Shown here: positions 7,138 through 12,693 of the stretch, one piece after another | Layout: each line of letters starts with the position of its first letter | Numbering within the stretch: the stretch's first letter is position 1 | NCBI GenBank assembly: GCA_021846765.1 | Contig: JAJZWH010000021.1 | Location: 1-12,794, forward strand | Direction of reading: 5' to 3' | Source of the DNA: a bacterium | GTDB taxonomy: Bacteria; Patescibacteriota; Saccharimonadia; Saccharimonadales; UBA4665 | DNA length: 12,794 bases | Translations under genes and position numbers: made by a program | Notes under the pieces: generated by a model | The model's input: only the letters and a program-made list of their open reading frames with translations | Told to the model about the DNA's origin: nothing | Databases searched by the model: none

Positions 7138-7719
7138 ATGCCAGGCACATCAACCGATCAGTATCCTAGGTACTTTAGTGATCAATTTGACGATGAAGAA
7201 GTGCTATATTTATTTAGAAAACATCCTGTGGTCATGAGAAAAGGATTAATTTTTGGTTTACTAGGACCGTTAATAGGAGTTTTACCGGCGGCTATTCATC
7301 CTAGTTTTGGCCTAAATGTTTTTTTCGGTGGATTAATAGGGGGATTTCTGTTAGGTTTAATAATCTTTTTCCCTTCATGGATAGGTTGGCATTTTAGTGT
7401 TTTTATAGTTACAAACCAGCGGTTTTTACAGATCAAACAAACTGGACTGTTCACTAGAAGTGTATCGGATCTGAGTTTGCAGCAAATCCAATCAGTTAAT
7501 TACGAAATAGCTGGAATTCAAGAAACTCTGTTAGGATTTGGTACAATATTGATGCGGACATATGTGGGCGAAATAGTTATACATGATGTTCATCATCCGG
7601 CCAAAATACAGAAAAAGATCGTAACAATACTAAGAGATTTAGGAATAACTAGCATAGTTTACCCAGGAGGAGCGGGAAATACATCAATTGAAAACGAAGA
7701 CAATGAACAAGAATCATAA
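7138..7719 (+). CDS. Membrane protein with bacterial PH domain (bPH2/YdbS-like)
   Basis: A 193-aa protein. A short cytoplasmic N-terminus contains the EEVLYLFRKHPVV segment common before bPH2 domains. Two membrane helices follow at about 37-53 and 60-83. The bPH2 domain (about 86-166) has the typical VTNQRFLQIKQTGLFTRSVS and LSLQQIQSVNY strands and ends in a helix. A Glu/Asn-rich tail closes the protein. Such proteins sit in the cytoplasmic membrane, and their precise role is unknown in most bacteria. No Shine-Dalgarno precedes the ATG; TACAAT is 10 nt upstream. The 3' end overlaps the start of the parvulin-like gene, so the two are almost certainly cotranscribed and probably act on the envelope together, which is inference. 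Confidence 0.88.
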   Translation: MPGTSTDQYPRYFSDQFDDEEVLYLFRKHPVVMRKGLIFGLLGPLIGVLPAAIHPSFGLNVFFGGLIGGFLLGLIIFFPSWIGWHFSVFIVTNQRFLQIKQTGLFTRSVSDLSLQQIQSVNYEIAGIQETLLGFGTILMRTYVGEIVIHDVHHPAKIQKKIVTILRDLGITSIVYPGGAGNTSIENEDNEQES

Positions 7720-8806
7720 AAAAAAGCTTAAATTGCCAAAGGTGAAGCTTAAAATTAGTAAACCTAAGCTGATTAAACGAAGCAAAGCTCCTGATGAACG
7801 AATGCGCGATGCTTTGGCTAATGTTCCTAAGATTACTAATGAAACAGTTTCAGAGCACAGAGAAGAAGTACTGTCTAGTGCCCGTAAGTATATTTATCCG
7901 TTGCAGCATAGTAGAAAGCGTATAGTGACACTATCTTCCTTAATAATATCTTTAGCTATAATACTTTTCTTTGCTTATGTCGGTGTTGAGCTTTATAAAT
8001 TTCAGAATACATCTAGTTTTATATATGGAGTAACTCAAGTTCTACCGTTGCCAGTAGCTAAAGTAGGTAGTCATTGGGTGTCTTATGAAAGTTATTTATT
8101 CGAGCTAAGAAGGTACATGCATTATTATCAAACACAACAACAGGTTAATTTTGCTAGTACTAGTGGTAGAAAACAGCTGGATTTATATAAGCAACAAGCA
8201 ATGAGCACAGTAATCGACAATACATACGTAAAAGAATTAGCTAACAAATATAAAATAACGGTTTCTAATCAGGCAGTAAATGACGAAGTTACTATGGTTC
8301 AGGATCAAAACCGGCTAGGAAGTAGCCAGCAGCAATTAAACGCAGTGCTTAGCGATTTTTGGGGTTGGAATGAAGCAGATTTTAAAAGAGAATTAAAACA
8401 ACAAATGCTTGAACAAGCTGTGGTAGGTAAATTAGATACACAAGCTAATCAACAAGCACAATCTGTCTTAAATCAATTACATCATGGTGCTAATTTTGCG
8501 ACATTGGCTTCTCAGGATTCTAACGACGGTTCGACTAGAAATAATGGAGGACAATTCCCGTCTCCGATCGCACAAAATGATCCCAATATTTCACCTTTAA
8601 TAACTCAAGCCTTGTTTAGTCTTAAACCAGGTCAAGTGTCAGGAATTATTAACACCGGGTATACATTAGAAATCGTTAAAGTCATAAAGGATGAAGGGAA
8701 TAAAGTGATTGGCGCCCATATTGCGTTTAACTTACAGCCTCTAAGTACGTATATTAAACCATTAGAAAAGCAACAGAAACCAGAATATTTTATTCATATT
8801 AGATAA
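7703..8806 (+). CDS. Membrane-anchored SurA/PrsA-like peptidyl-prolyl isomerase
   Basis: A 367-aa extracytoplasmic foldase candidate. It has a long, very basic cytoplasmic N-terminus with repeated Lys/Leu motifs (residues 4-28) and a signal-anchor helix at about 74-96. A SurA_N-like helical region (about 118-240) contains VGSHWVSYESYLFELRRY and VIDNTYVKELANKY. A parvulin domain (about 245-330) contains GANFATLASQDSNDGSTRNN, NGGQF and LFSLKPGQVSGII. Parvulins speed cis-trans isomerisation of prolyl bonds in secreted proteins. It may help fold the pilins and other exported proteins; that is inference. ATG 7703 lies inside the 3' end of the PH gene. A TTG at 7688 in the same frame would add five residues, and AGGAGG (7665-7670) is too far from either for a normal site, so the start is uncertain. 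Confidence 0.88.
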   Translation: MNKNHKKKLKLPKVKLKISKPKLIKRSKAPDERMRDALANVPKITNETVSEHREEVLSSARKYIYPLQHSRKRIVTLSSLIISLAIILFFAYVGVELYKFQNTSSFIYGVTQVLPLPVAKVGSHWVSYESYLFELRRYMHYYQTQQQVNFASTSGRKQLDLYKQQAMSTVIDNTYVKELANKYKITVSNQAVNDEVTMVQDQNRLGSSQQQLNAVLSDFWGWNEADFKRELKQQMLEQAVVGKLDTQANQQAQSVLNQLHHGANFATLASQDSNDGSTRNNGGQFPSPIAQNDPNISPLITQALFSLKPGQVSGIINTGYTLEIVKVIKDEGNKVIGAHIAFNLQPLSTYIKPLEKQQKPEYFIHIR

Positions 8807-8839
8807 ATAGGTACTAAAAATATATAACGAACACTAAAT

Positions 8840-9523
8840 TTATGCAAAAGGTAAGTGGATATCAGCTACATCTACAACCTCAACTTCATCTATAAAAGGA
8901 ACTTTTTTGGAAATATTGAACAAATTAATTTTGAAAAAATCTTTGGGATCAGAAACTTTATAATAAGTTTGGACTGAGTTATCTTTTATAATTCTTTGAC
9001 TTTCTGTAATGTTGGTATTAAAACCGAACATAGTTTTTAGTAGTTCTTCTGCTGCTTTTTTAGATGATTGACCAGTTTTAACTTCAATGTTCGGTAATTG
9101 CCATTCTAACCCATGGCTTGGTTGAACGACTATTATTTTGCTATTTCTTTGAATCAATAAATATGCCTTATTTTTAATAGTAGTTTTTTGCCGATAATGA
9201 TTTACTATAATTTCAAAAATAATTGACCCATAGGGGGTTATTCCTGCTACTAATCCTAATATAAAAGTAGAACGCTTCCAATTTAGACTTGGATAAGTAA
9301 AAAATAGAACTAAAAAATAGGCAATAAAAATTGTTCCATGTATTTGACCGGCAATTGGTATAGCAACATTTTTATTTACTAAATTATAATGACTAAGAAG
9401 AATACTGCAAATTAAGCAGGTCCAACCAAAAGCTTCAGCAAAGGCTACTAGTTTAAATATTTTCCAGGCTTCATCTTCAGTAAAATTTCTATTTTTTTCA
9501 AACCTAGCTAGTAGATTAAACAT
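8840..9523 (-). CDS. DUF3817 membrane domain fused to an inactive Nudix-like domain
   Basis: A 227-aa fusion. The N-terminal part (about 20-108) has three hydrophobic segments with the DUF3817 pattern: KLVAFAEAFGW, then AGQIHGTIFIAYF, then GLVAGITPYGSIIFE. The C-terminal part (about 116-225) reads like a Nudix domain: a strand (KAYLLIQRNSKIIVVQ), EWQLPNIEVKTG, and a helix KKAAEELLKTMFGF. Against the consensus Nudix box GX5EX7REUXEEXGU the Arg and all the catalytic Glu are replaced (helix EELLKTMFG), so hydrolysis is unlikely. A ligand-sensing or protein-binding role is possible. ATG 9523 is preceded by TGC-TAAACT at 6 nt. It is a single-gene unit on the minus strand, convergent with the parvulin-like gene. 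The DUF3817 assignment is good; the Nudix one is moderate. Confidence 0.8.
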   Translation of the reverse strand: MFNLLARFEKNRNFTEDEAWKIFKLVAFAEAFGWTCLICSILLSHYNLVNKNVAIPIAGQIHGTIFIAYFLVLFFTYPSLNWKRSTFILGLVAGITPYGSIIFEIIVNHYRQKTTIKNKAYLLIQRNSKIIVVQPSHGLEWQLPNIEVKTGQSSKKAAEELLKTMFGFNTNITESQRIIKDNSVQTYYKVSDPKDFFKINLFNISKKVPFIDEVEVVDVADIHLPFA

Positions 9524-9529
9524 AATCTT

Positions 9530-9538
9530 AGTTTAGCA
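9530..9538 (-). promoter_or_regulatory. Extended -10 (TGC-TAAACT) of the DUF3817 gene
   Basis: On the minus strand TGCTAAACT ends 6 nt before ATG 9523, so the predicted start point is the A of the ATG. The -35 region is weak. Confidence 0.45.
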
Positions 9539-9684
9539 AAAGATGCAAGAAAGTTACTTTATCTTAAATGTTAACACGGTGGGTATTAGGTTTTAGGTGA
9601 CTGCAATTTTTAGTTTAGTTATAAATAAACTACAGAATTTATTTTAAACACAAATAAAAAGTATGATTTATGAGTAAGAAGGAA

Positions 9685-10287
9685 TTATTTATTATTTGCC
9701 GAGTTGACTACAAAACCTACTGCTGTCTGGTTGGCGTTAACCAGTATTCCTTCTTTATTTAAATATGCATTTTGCAATGGTATTGACTTATCTGAAGCAG
9801 GTTCTTTATCTATGGCCATAGCACCACTTACATCGGCTGGCTGTTTTTGATTAAAGTTAAGTGGTTGACCTTGAGCATAGGCTAAGTAGTTTTGTCCATC
9901 TGTACTAAAGACTAAAGGTCGACCCATAGCCGTTCCTATTGCTCCAGGCAGGTAAATGTTATTAGCGGAAACTTCTACATGCCCACCATTGTCAAGATTT
10001 GCGATATTATTATCTAAAGCTTGTTCAACTTGATCTGGAGTTGGATTATTAGTAGCTGGAAACTCATTTTTGATTGCAGGAGTACTTGGGGGAGTAGGAC
10101 TATCTTGGACAGCAGCTAAGCCTATTACAGTAGCGCCTACCACAACACCTTTTACAGCACCTCTTACTGTTACTTCACCGACTTTTCTTAATATTGATAA
10201 TGCTGTTTTGCCAAGAGCTTTTACTGTTTCTGGACTAGGATTCTTGATGTTTTTTAGAATATTAGGATTTTTTATATCTAATTTCAT
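9685..10287 (-). CDS. Unrecognised single-pass membrane or exported protein
   Basis: A 200-aa protein I do not recognise. Residues 1-42 are basic and helical; a glycine/valine-rich hydrophobic segment (about 43-60, GAVKGVVVGATVIGLAAV) is a likely membrane anchor; then come a Pro/Thr linker (62-84, SPTPPSTP) and a polar C-terminal region (85-200). That region has strand-like stretches such as VEVSANNIYLPG, RPLVFSTDGQNYLAYAQG and ILVNANQTAVGFVV, which suggest a small extracytoplasmic beta-rich domain. It has no cysteine. The start is ATG 10287, not the TTG 36 nt upstream, because that TTG is part of a TTGACT -35 element. The gene is monocistronic as far as seen. The window shows no clear partner. 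Confidence 0.75.
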   Translation of the reverse strand: MKLDIKNPNILKNIKNPSPETVKALGKTALSILRKVGEVTVRGAVKGVVVGATVIGLAAVQDSPTPPSTPAIKNEFPATNNPTPDQVEQALDNNIANLDNGGHVEVSANNIYLPGAIGTAMGRPLVFSTDGQNYLAYAQGQPLNFNQKQPADVSGAMAIDKEPASDKSIPLQNAYLNKEGILVNANQTAVGFVVNSANNK

Positions 10288-10294
10288 ATGTAAT

Positions 10295-10323
10295 AATGTA
10301 GCATAAAGTTGATACAAAGTCAA
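10295..10323 (-). promoter_or_regulatory. Promoter TTGACT-17-TACATT, leaderless
   Basis: On the minus strand TTGACT (10318-10323) and TACATT (10295-10300) are spaced by exactly 17 nt, with an extended TGC before the -10. The -10 ends 7 nt before ATG 10287, so transcription should begin at or beside the start codon. This is one of the best promoters in the window. Confidence 0.7.
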
Positions 10324-10479
10324 AATAGAGTGCTTGAAATGCGAAGTTTTATTAGTAGATAGATGGAATCATTTTTTATACAGGCATAGATTAAGTTAAG
10401 GACATTATTAGGATATTACCATTCAGATAATGTATTTCGTTAATTCGAATTTCTGTAATTAGCTGTGCAGGACTTTCAG

Positions 10480-10760
10480 GAGTCTAGTCTTGTCCTAACT
10501 AGTAAATTGATATTTGTCATGAATAGTTCCTCATTTTCATATTTAAGAGTTTTTGTACGGCCAATCATAAAGAAGAGCTTCACTGGTTTGTATGCGATCT
10601 TGGCCTGTACTGTGTGGGATATGGGTAATTTCAGCGACCACAATATAGCTTTACCCTTATCATTAGATAAAAATTGTTAGCATGCTTTTGCATGAGTTTG
10701 TTTTTGTATAACTTTTTTCATATCCTTGACGTTACATCTAGTCGGATTTTCGAAAATTAA
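10480..10760 (-). pseudogene. Mosaic PIN toxin remnant (5' half like one VapC, 3' half like another)
   Basis: Read on the minus strand, 10760-10645 matches the 5' end of the PIN toxin at 11971-12342. The remnant gives VIQKQTHAKAC, a stop, then QFLSNDKGKAI, where the intact gene has VIQKQTRAKACEQFLSND. From 10644 on, after a frame change, it matches the PIN toxin at 11259-11639: IVVAEITHIPHSTGQDR and IQTSEALL, against IVVAEITYVLRSTGRDR and KQTSEALL. Nucleotide similarity continues to about 10480. The start codon has become TTA (10758-10760), and stops and frameshifts interrupt it. The join falls at the equivalent place in the PIN fold. The gene is dead; a recombinational origin is inferred. 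Confidence 0.85.
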
Positions 10761-10803
10761 CCGTTCCTAATTAGGAGCACTTGAATCTAATCTTTGCGGA
10801 CCA

Positions 10804-11190
10804 TTAGCTTTTTAGAATTCCGTTATCTAAAGTTAATATATCTGAAACTTTATCACTGTTTTTTTAATGCCAGCCTCCAACTATCCTCAAACGACAAGAG
10901 CTTTTCGGTATTAAATACCTCGACAGTTGTTTCAACAATTTCTCTGTCGGGGATTGAAAATTTATTGTCAGAGAGTAATGACCTATATATTAGTACTATT
11001 TGTTTTTTATTGAGCTCATATACTGACCTAAGAAAATAGCCAAACTTTGCTAATATAACTCTATAGAGCAATATGCTGTTGGGCCTAGCTTTTGTAAGCA
11101 TATTTGTTGAAGCCTCATTAATTAAAACTTCATTATCCTTAGTAAAGTAGCGTATCAGAACAGAACTGTCTATTGCTACTGCCGTTTCAA
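10804..11190 (-). pseudogene. Third PIN-domain (VapC) toxin, frameshifted
   Basis: A PIN toxin distinct in sequence from the two intact ones. The frame runs AVAIDSSVLIRYFTKDNE (first Asp), then RVILAKFGYFLRSVYELNKK, where the usual catalytic Glu of the AEL-type motif is Lys, then FSIPDREIVETTVEVFN and LLSFEDSWRLALKKQ, followed by a stop near 10853. In the next frame the expected C-terminus continues as DKVSDILTLDNGILKS, including the last acidic residue, to a TAA at 10804-10806. No ATG lies at the 5' end; a TTG at 11190 is out of frame by a single base. Missing start, lost Glu and frameshift together indicate a pseudogene. The open frame at 10853-11101 is only its middle. Confidence 0.8.
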
Positions 11191-11239
11191 GTCTTTCTTA
11201 TAATAATTAAATCTAGAGTATTCTTTATGCCTTCATCTT

Positions 11240-11260
11240 TAGCTGGCCAAGTTTGGAACT
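11240..11260. repeat. 21-bp repeat, copy 1, at the 3' end of the AbrB-linked toxin
   Basis: On the plus strand it starts TAGCTGGCCAAG and ends TTTGGAACT. It matches 20 of 21 positions of the copy at 11944-11964. On the minus strand it overlaps the toxin's TAG stop codon. Confidence 0.8.
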
Positions 11261-11639
11261 ACTTCTTGACAGAGTACAGCTTTTCTAGGGGATTATCAAA
11301 GCTTGCTAGCCCTAATTTTTCACGACGAGCTCTAGCTAATAAGTAACAATCTGCAAAATCTAGGTTCGTTTCAACTAACAGATTAATAATTGCCATAACT
11401 AGCTCTTCGTTTTCATACTTAAAAGCTTCTGTACGACCTACTAAAAGAAGTGCTTCACTGGTTTGTTTTCGATCACGACCAGTGCTACGTAATACATAAG
11501 TAATCTCAGCTACAACGATATCCGTTACTAAAAGTGTTGATGGTTTTGCCAGCTCTATTAACTTTTCAGCTTTCGGGCTGAATTCTTTATGATCACCCAG
11601 TAACCACCTTAATACAATATTAGTATCAACTAACTGCAT
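11259..11639 (-). CDS. vapC: PIN-domain toxin of an AbrB-type VapBC module
   Basis: A 126-aa PIN ribonuclease candidate. The acidic residues fit the fold: D5 in MQLVDTNIVLRWLLGD, E45 in VVAEITYVLRS, D94/D97 in TNLDFADCYLLARA, and D115 in LASFDNP. In known VapC toxins these hold Mg2+ for RNA cleavage, often of tRNA. The gene overlaps the antitoxin by 14 bp, and its ATG 11639 lies inside the antitoxin's last codons, so translation is coupled and the toxin follows the antitoxin. Its 3' half is duplicated in degenerate form at 10480-10644. A 21-bp repeat shared with the other intact toxin overlaps its stop codon. Confidence 0.93.
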   Translation of the reverse strand: MQLVDTNIVLRWLLGDHKEFSPKAEKLIELAKPSTLLVTDIVVAEITYVLRSTGRDRKQTSEALLLVGRTEAFKYENEELVMAIINLLVETNLDFADCYLLARARREKLGLASFDNPLEKLYSVKK

Positions 11640-11877
11640 ATTTATCTGCCAATTGAGTACCTATGTCCTGCTCCTTGTCAGAATTTTTATCTTTGAATGT
11701 GGGCTTATTTAATAACGCCCTTACTTCATTCAAGTCTTTAGGTGTAGTTATGACTATCTCATTACTATCGTTAATTCTAAGTGTAGCTTTACCAAGTTTA
11801 TCTAGGCCTAGTTTTTCGCGGAATTCTTTAGGTATAGTGATCTGTCCTTTGCTAGTGATACTATATGTGTAATTCAT
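11626..11877 (-). CDS. vapB: AbrB/SpoVT-type antitoxin (VapB)
   Basis: An 83-aa antitoxin partner of the PIN toxin that follows. The swapped-hairpin AbrB domain occupies about residues 2-46: YSITSKGQITIPKEFREKLG, then GKATLRINDSNEIVITTP. The C-terminal part (about 47-83) is charged and probably wraps the toxin. I place the start at ATG 11877 and not at ATG 11886, because a TTTACA-17-TACAAT promoter has its -10 overlapping ATG 11886; the transcript would begin at ATG 11877. It likely represses its own operon through the repeated 8-mer sites just upstream. Confidence 0.92.
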   Translation of the reverse strand: MNYTYSITSKGQITIPKEFREKLGLDKLGKATLRINDSNEIVITTPKDLNEVRALLNKPTFKDKNSDKEQDIGTQLADKYAVS

Positions 11878-11884
11878 ATTACTC

Positions 11885-11913
11885 ATTGTATACGAGTAAT
11901 ACCTACGTGTAAA
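11885..11913 (-). promoter_or_regulatory. Promoter TTTACA-17-TACAAT of the AbrB-PIN operon
   Basis: On the minus strand TTTACA (11908-11913, 5 of 6) is 17 nt from TACAAT (11885-11890, 5 of 6). Seven nucleotides separate the -10 from ATG 11877, predicting a leaderless mRNA. Confidence 0.65.
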
Positions 11914-11933
11914 TAGTATTACTTAGTATTACT
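11895..11933. promoter_or_regulatory. Operator-like array of three 8-mers at the AbrB-PIN promoter
   Basis: AGTAATAC (11895-11902) lies in the promoter spacer. Its reverse complement GTATTACT occurs at 11916-11923 and again at 11926-11933, upstream of the -35. The centres are 21 and 10 bp apart, two and one helical turns, so all three face the same side of DNA. This is the arrangement expected for a dimeric autorepressor such as the AbrB antitoxin or its complex with the toxin. Confidence 0.6.
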
Positions 11934-11943
11934 TAGCGGGCCA

Positions 11944-11964
11944 TAGCTGGCCAGGTTTGGAACT
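11944..11964. repeat. 21-bp repeat, copy 2, downstream of the Phd-linked toxin
   Basis: One mismatch from the copy at 11240-11260. It lies 6 bp beyond the toxin's TAA. Around it, GGCCA-TAGC-TGGCC (11940-11953) can form a small hairpin, and the 12-bp palindrome TTCGTTAACGAA (11967-11978) spans the stop codon. Confidence 0.75.
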
Positions 11965-11970
11965 TTTTCG

Positions 11971-12342
11971 TTAACGAATCAAATCAATCACTATATCTTG
12001 GGCATACTTCTTAGATAACGGCCTATTCAGTGTCACTAATCTACTGCAGCCCTCTCTGGTAGCGCAAGCAATTTGCAAAGCATCTTCAAAATCATCACCT
12101 TTAAAGTTCATAAAAGCCCACTGAGCATCAGCATCAGTGACTGGTAGCCAACTAAAGCTCTCCAGAAAACTCTTAACAGACTCCCAAGGAAGTTTATCTC
12201 TTTCGACAAAATACATAACTAAATCAAGGGTTAAAGTCGAGATAGCCTTATTTTTGTCATTACTTAAGAATTGTTCACAGGCTTTTGCACGAGTTTGTTT
12301 TTGGATAACCTCTAATAGAACATTGGCATCTACGAAAATCAT
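11971..12342 (-). CDS. vapC: PIN-domain toxin of a Phd/YefM-linked module
   Basis: A 123-aa PIN protein. D5 sits in MIFVDANVLLEVI; STLTLDLVMYFVER holds the second acidic place (D40, where Glu is usual); KGDDFEDALQIACA gives the D83-D87 cluster. The last motif reads LVTLNRPLSKK, with Asn106 where many VapC proteins have an Asp, so the metal site may be slightly altered. It is likely an endoribonuclease toxin. Its ATG overlaps the antitoxin's TGA (ATGA, 12339-12342), giving tight coupling. Its 5' third is duplicated in the mosaic remnant at 10645-10760. It stands upstream of the AbrB-PIN operon on the same strand, but that operon has its own promoter. Confidence 0.92.
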   Translation of the reverse strand: MIFVDANVLLEVIQKQTRAKACEQFLSNDKNKAISTLTLDLVMYFVERDKLPWESVKSFLESFSWLPVTDADAQWAFMNFKGDDFEDALQIACATREGCSRLVTLNRPLSKKYAQDIVIDLIR

Positions 12343-12620
12343 TCACTGTACTCTCTTGAACGTAACTCGGAGATTTGTTCTTTAATACTACGGGAGTCGT
12401 GTTGAACTGAATCAGGCACCATTACGTCTTGTAGGCTTCGTAAACCCTGTCGTATAGCTTCGGGTGAACCACGTCGTAATGCCTGATTAGGGGCATCAAC
12501 TGGCTGCAGAACTCCTATAACCTTATGCCGGTAGCTAAGCTGTATAGAGTTTCCTAGTCTCAAATCATGAATAACTTGAGGCATGGTATCTCTTAATTGT
12601 TTTGTGGTAATCGTGCTCAT
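12339..12620 (-). CDS. Phd/YefM-type antitoxin
   Basis: A 93-aa antitoxin. The N-terminal Phd/YefM DNA-binding fold (about residues 2-55) reads ITTKQLRDTMPQVIHDLRLG, then NSIQLSYRHKVIGVLQPV. The C-terminal tail (about 70-93) is charged and helical (SRSIKEQISELRSREYSE), as in antitoxins that fold on binding the toxin. It is followed by a PIN toxin with a 4-bp overlap. ATG 12620 is preceded by TTGACA-18-TAAACT with only 6 nt to the ATG, so the mRNA is predicted to be leaderless. A near-perfect palindrome over the -10 is the probable autoregulatory site. Confidence 0.88.
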   Translation of the reverse strand: MSTITTKQLRDTMPQVIHDLRLGNSIQLSYRHKVIGVLQPVDAPNQALRRGSPEAIRQGLRSLQDVMVPDSVQHDSRSIKEQISELRSREYSE

Positions 12621-12621
12621 A

Positions 12622-12640
12622 CTCTAAGTTTAACTTAAAG
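12622..12640. promoter_or_regulatory. 19-bp near-palindrome over the -10 of the Phd-PIN operon
   Basis: Arms CTCTAAGTT and AACTTAAAG match at 8 of 9 positions around a central T, with a perfect 11-bp core (12626-12636). It covers the -10, so a bound Phd/YefM dimer would block RNA polymerase. Confidence 0.6.
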
Positions 12641-12656
12641 TAAAAGATATTGTCAA
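12627..12656 (-). promoter_or_regulatory. Promoter TTGACA-18-TAAACT of the Phd-PIN operon
   Basis: On the minus strand there is a consensus -35 TTGACA (12651-12656) and a -10 TAAACT (12627-12632). Six nucleotides remain to ATG 12620, so the predicted start point is the A of the ATG. Confidence 0.7.
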
Positions 12657-12693
12657 GTTGAATATGGCGGGTCGTAGTGCAAGATATCTGGAA

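Noticed and set aside
9611..9632. Hairpin TAGTTTA / TAAACTA between the DUF3817 gene and the 200-aa unknown
   Set aside because: The stem is almost all A-T and lacks a following T-run in the direction of the upstream minus-strand gene, so I do not call it a terminator.
10288..10323. TTG start 36 nt upstream that would add 12 residues to the 200-aa unknown protein
   Set aside because: The TTG is the first three bases of a TTGACT -35 element, and the -10 lies between it and ATG 10287, so it would not be transcribed from this promoter.
10459..10479. Possible further copy of the 21-bp toxin 3' repeat after the mosaic remnant
   Set aside because: Only about 12 of 21 bases agree, mostly in the first TAGCTG; this is too weak and may be decayed toxin coding sequence.
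10465..10680. Plus-strand open frame of 71 codons
   Set aside because: It is antisense to the mosaic PIN remnant, whose similarity to known toxins is on the minus strand.
10853..11101. 82-codon minus-strand frame as an intact small gene
   Set aside because: It is the middle of a PIN toxin; matching sequence continues in frame upstream of its ATG and in another frame after its stop.
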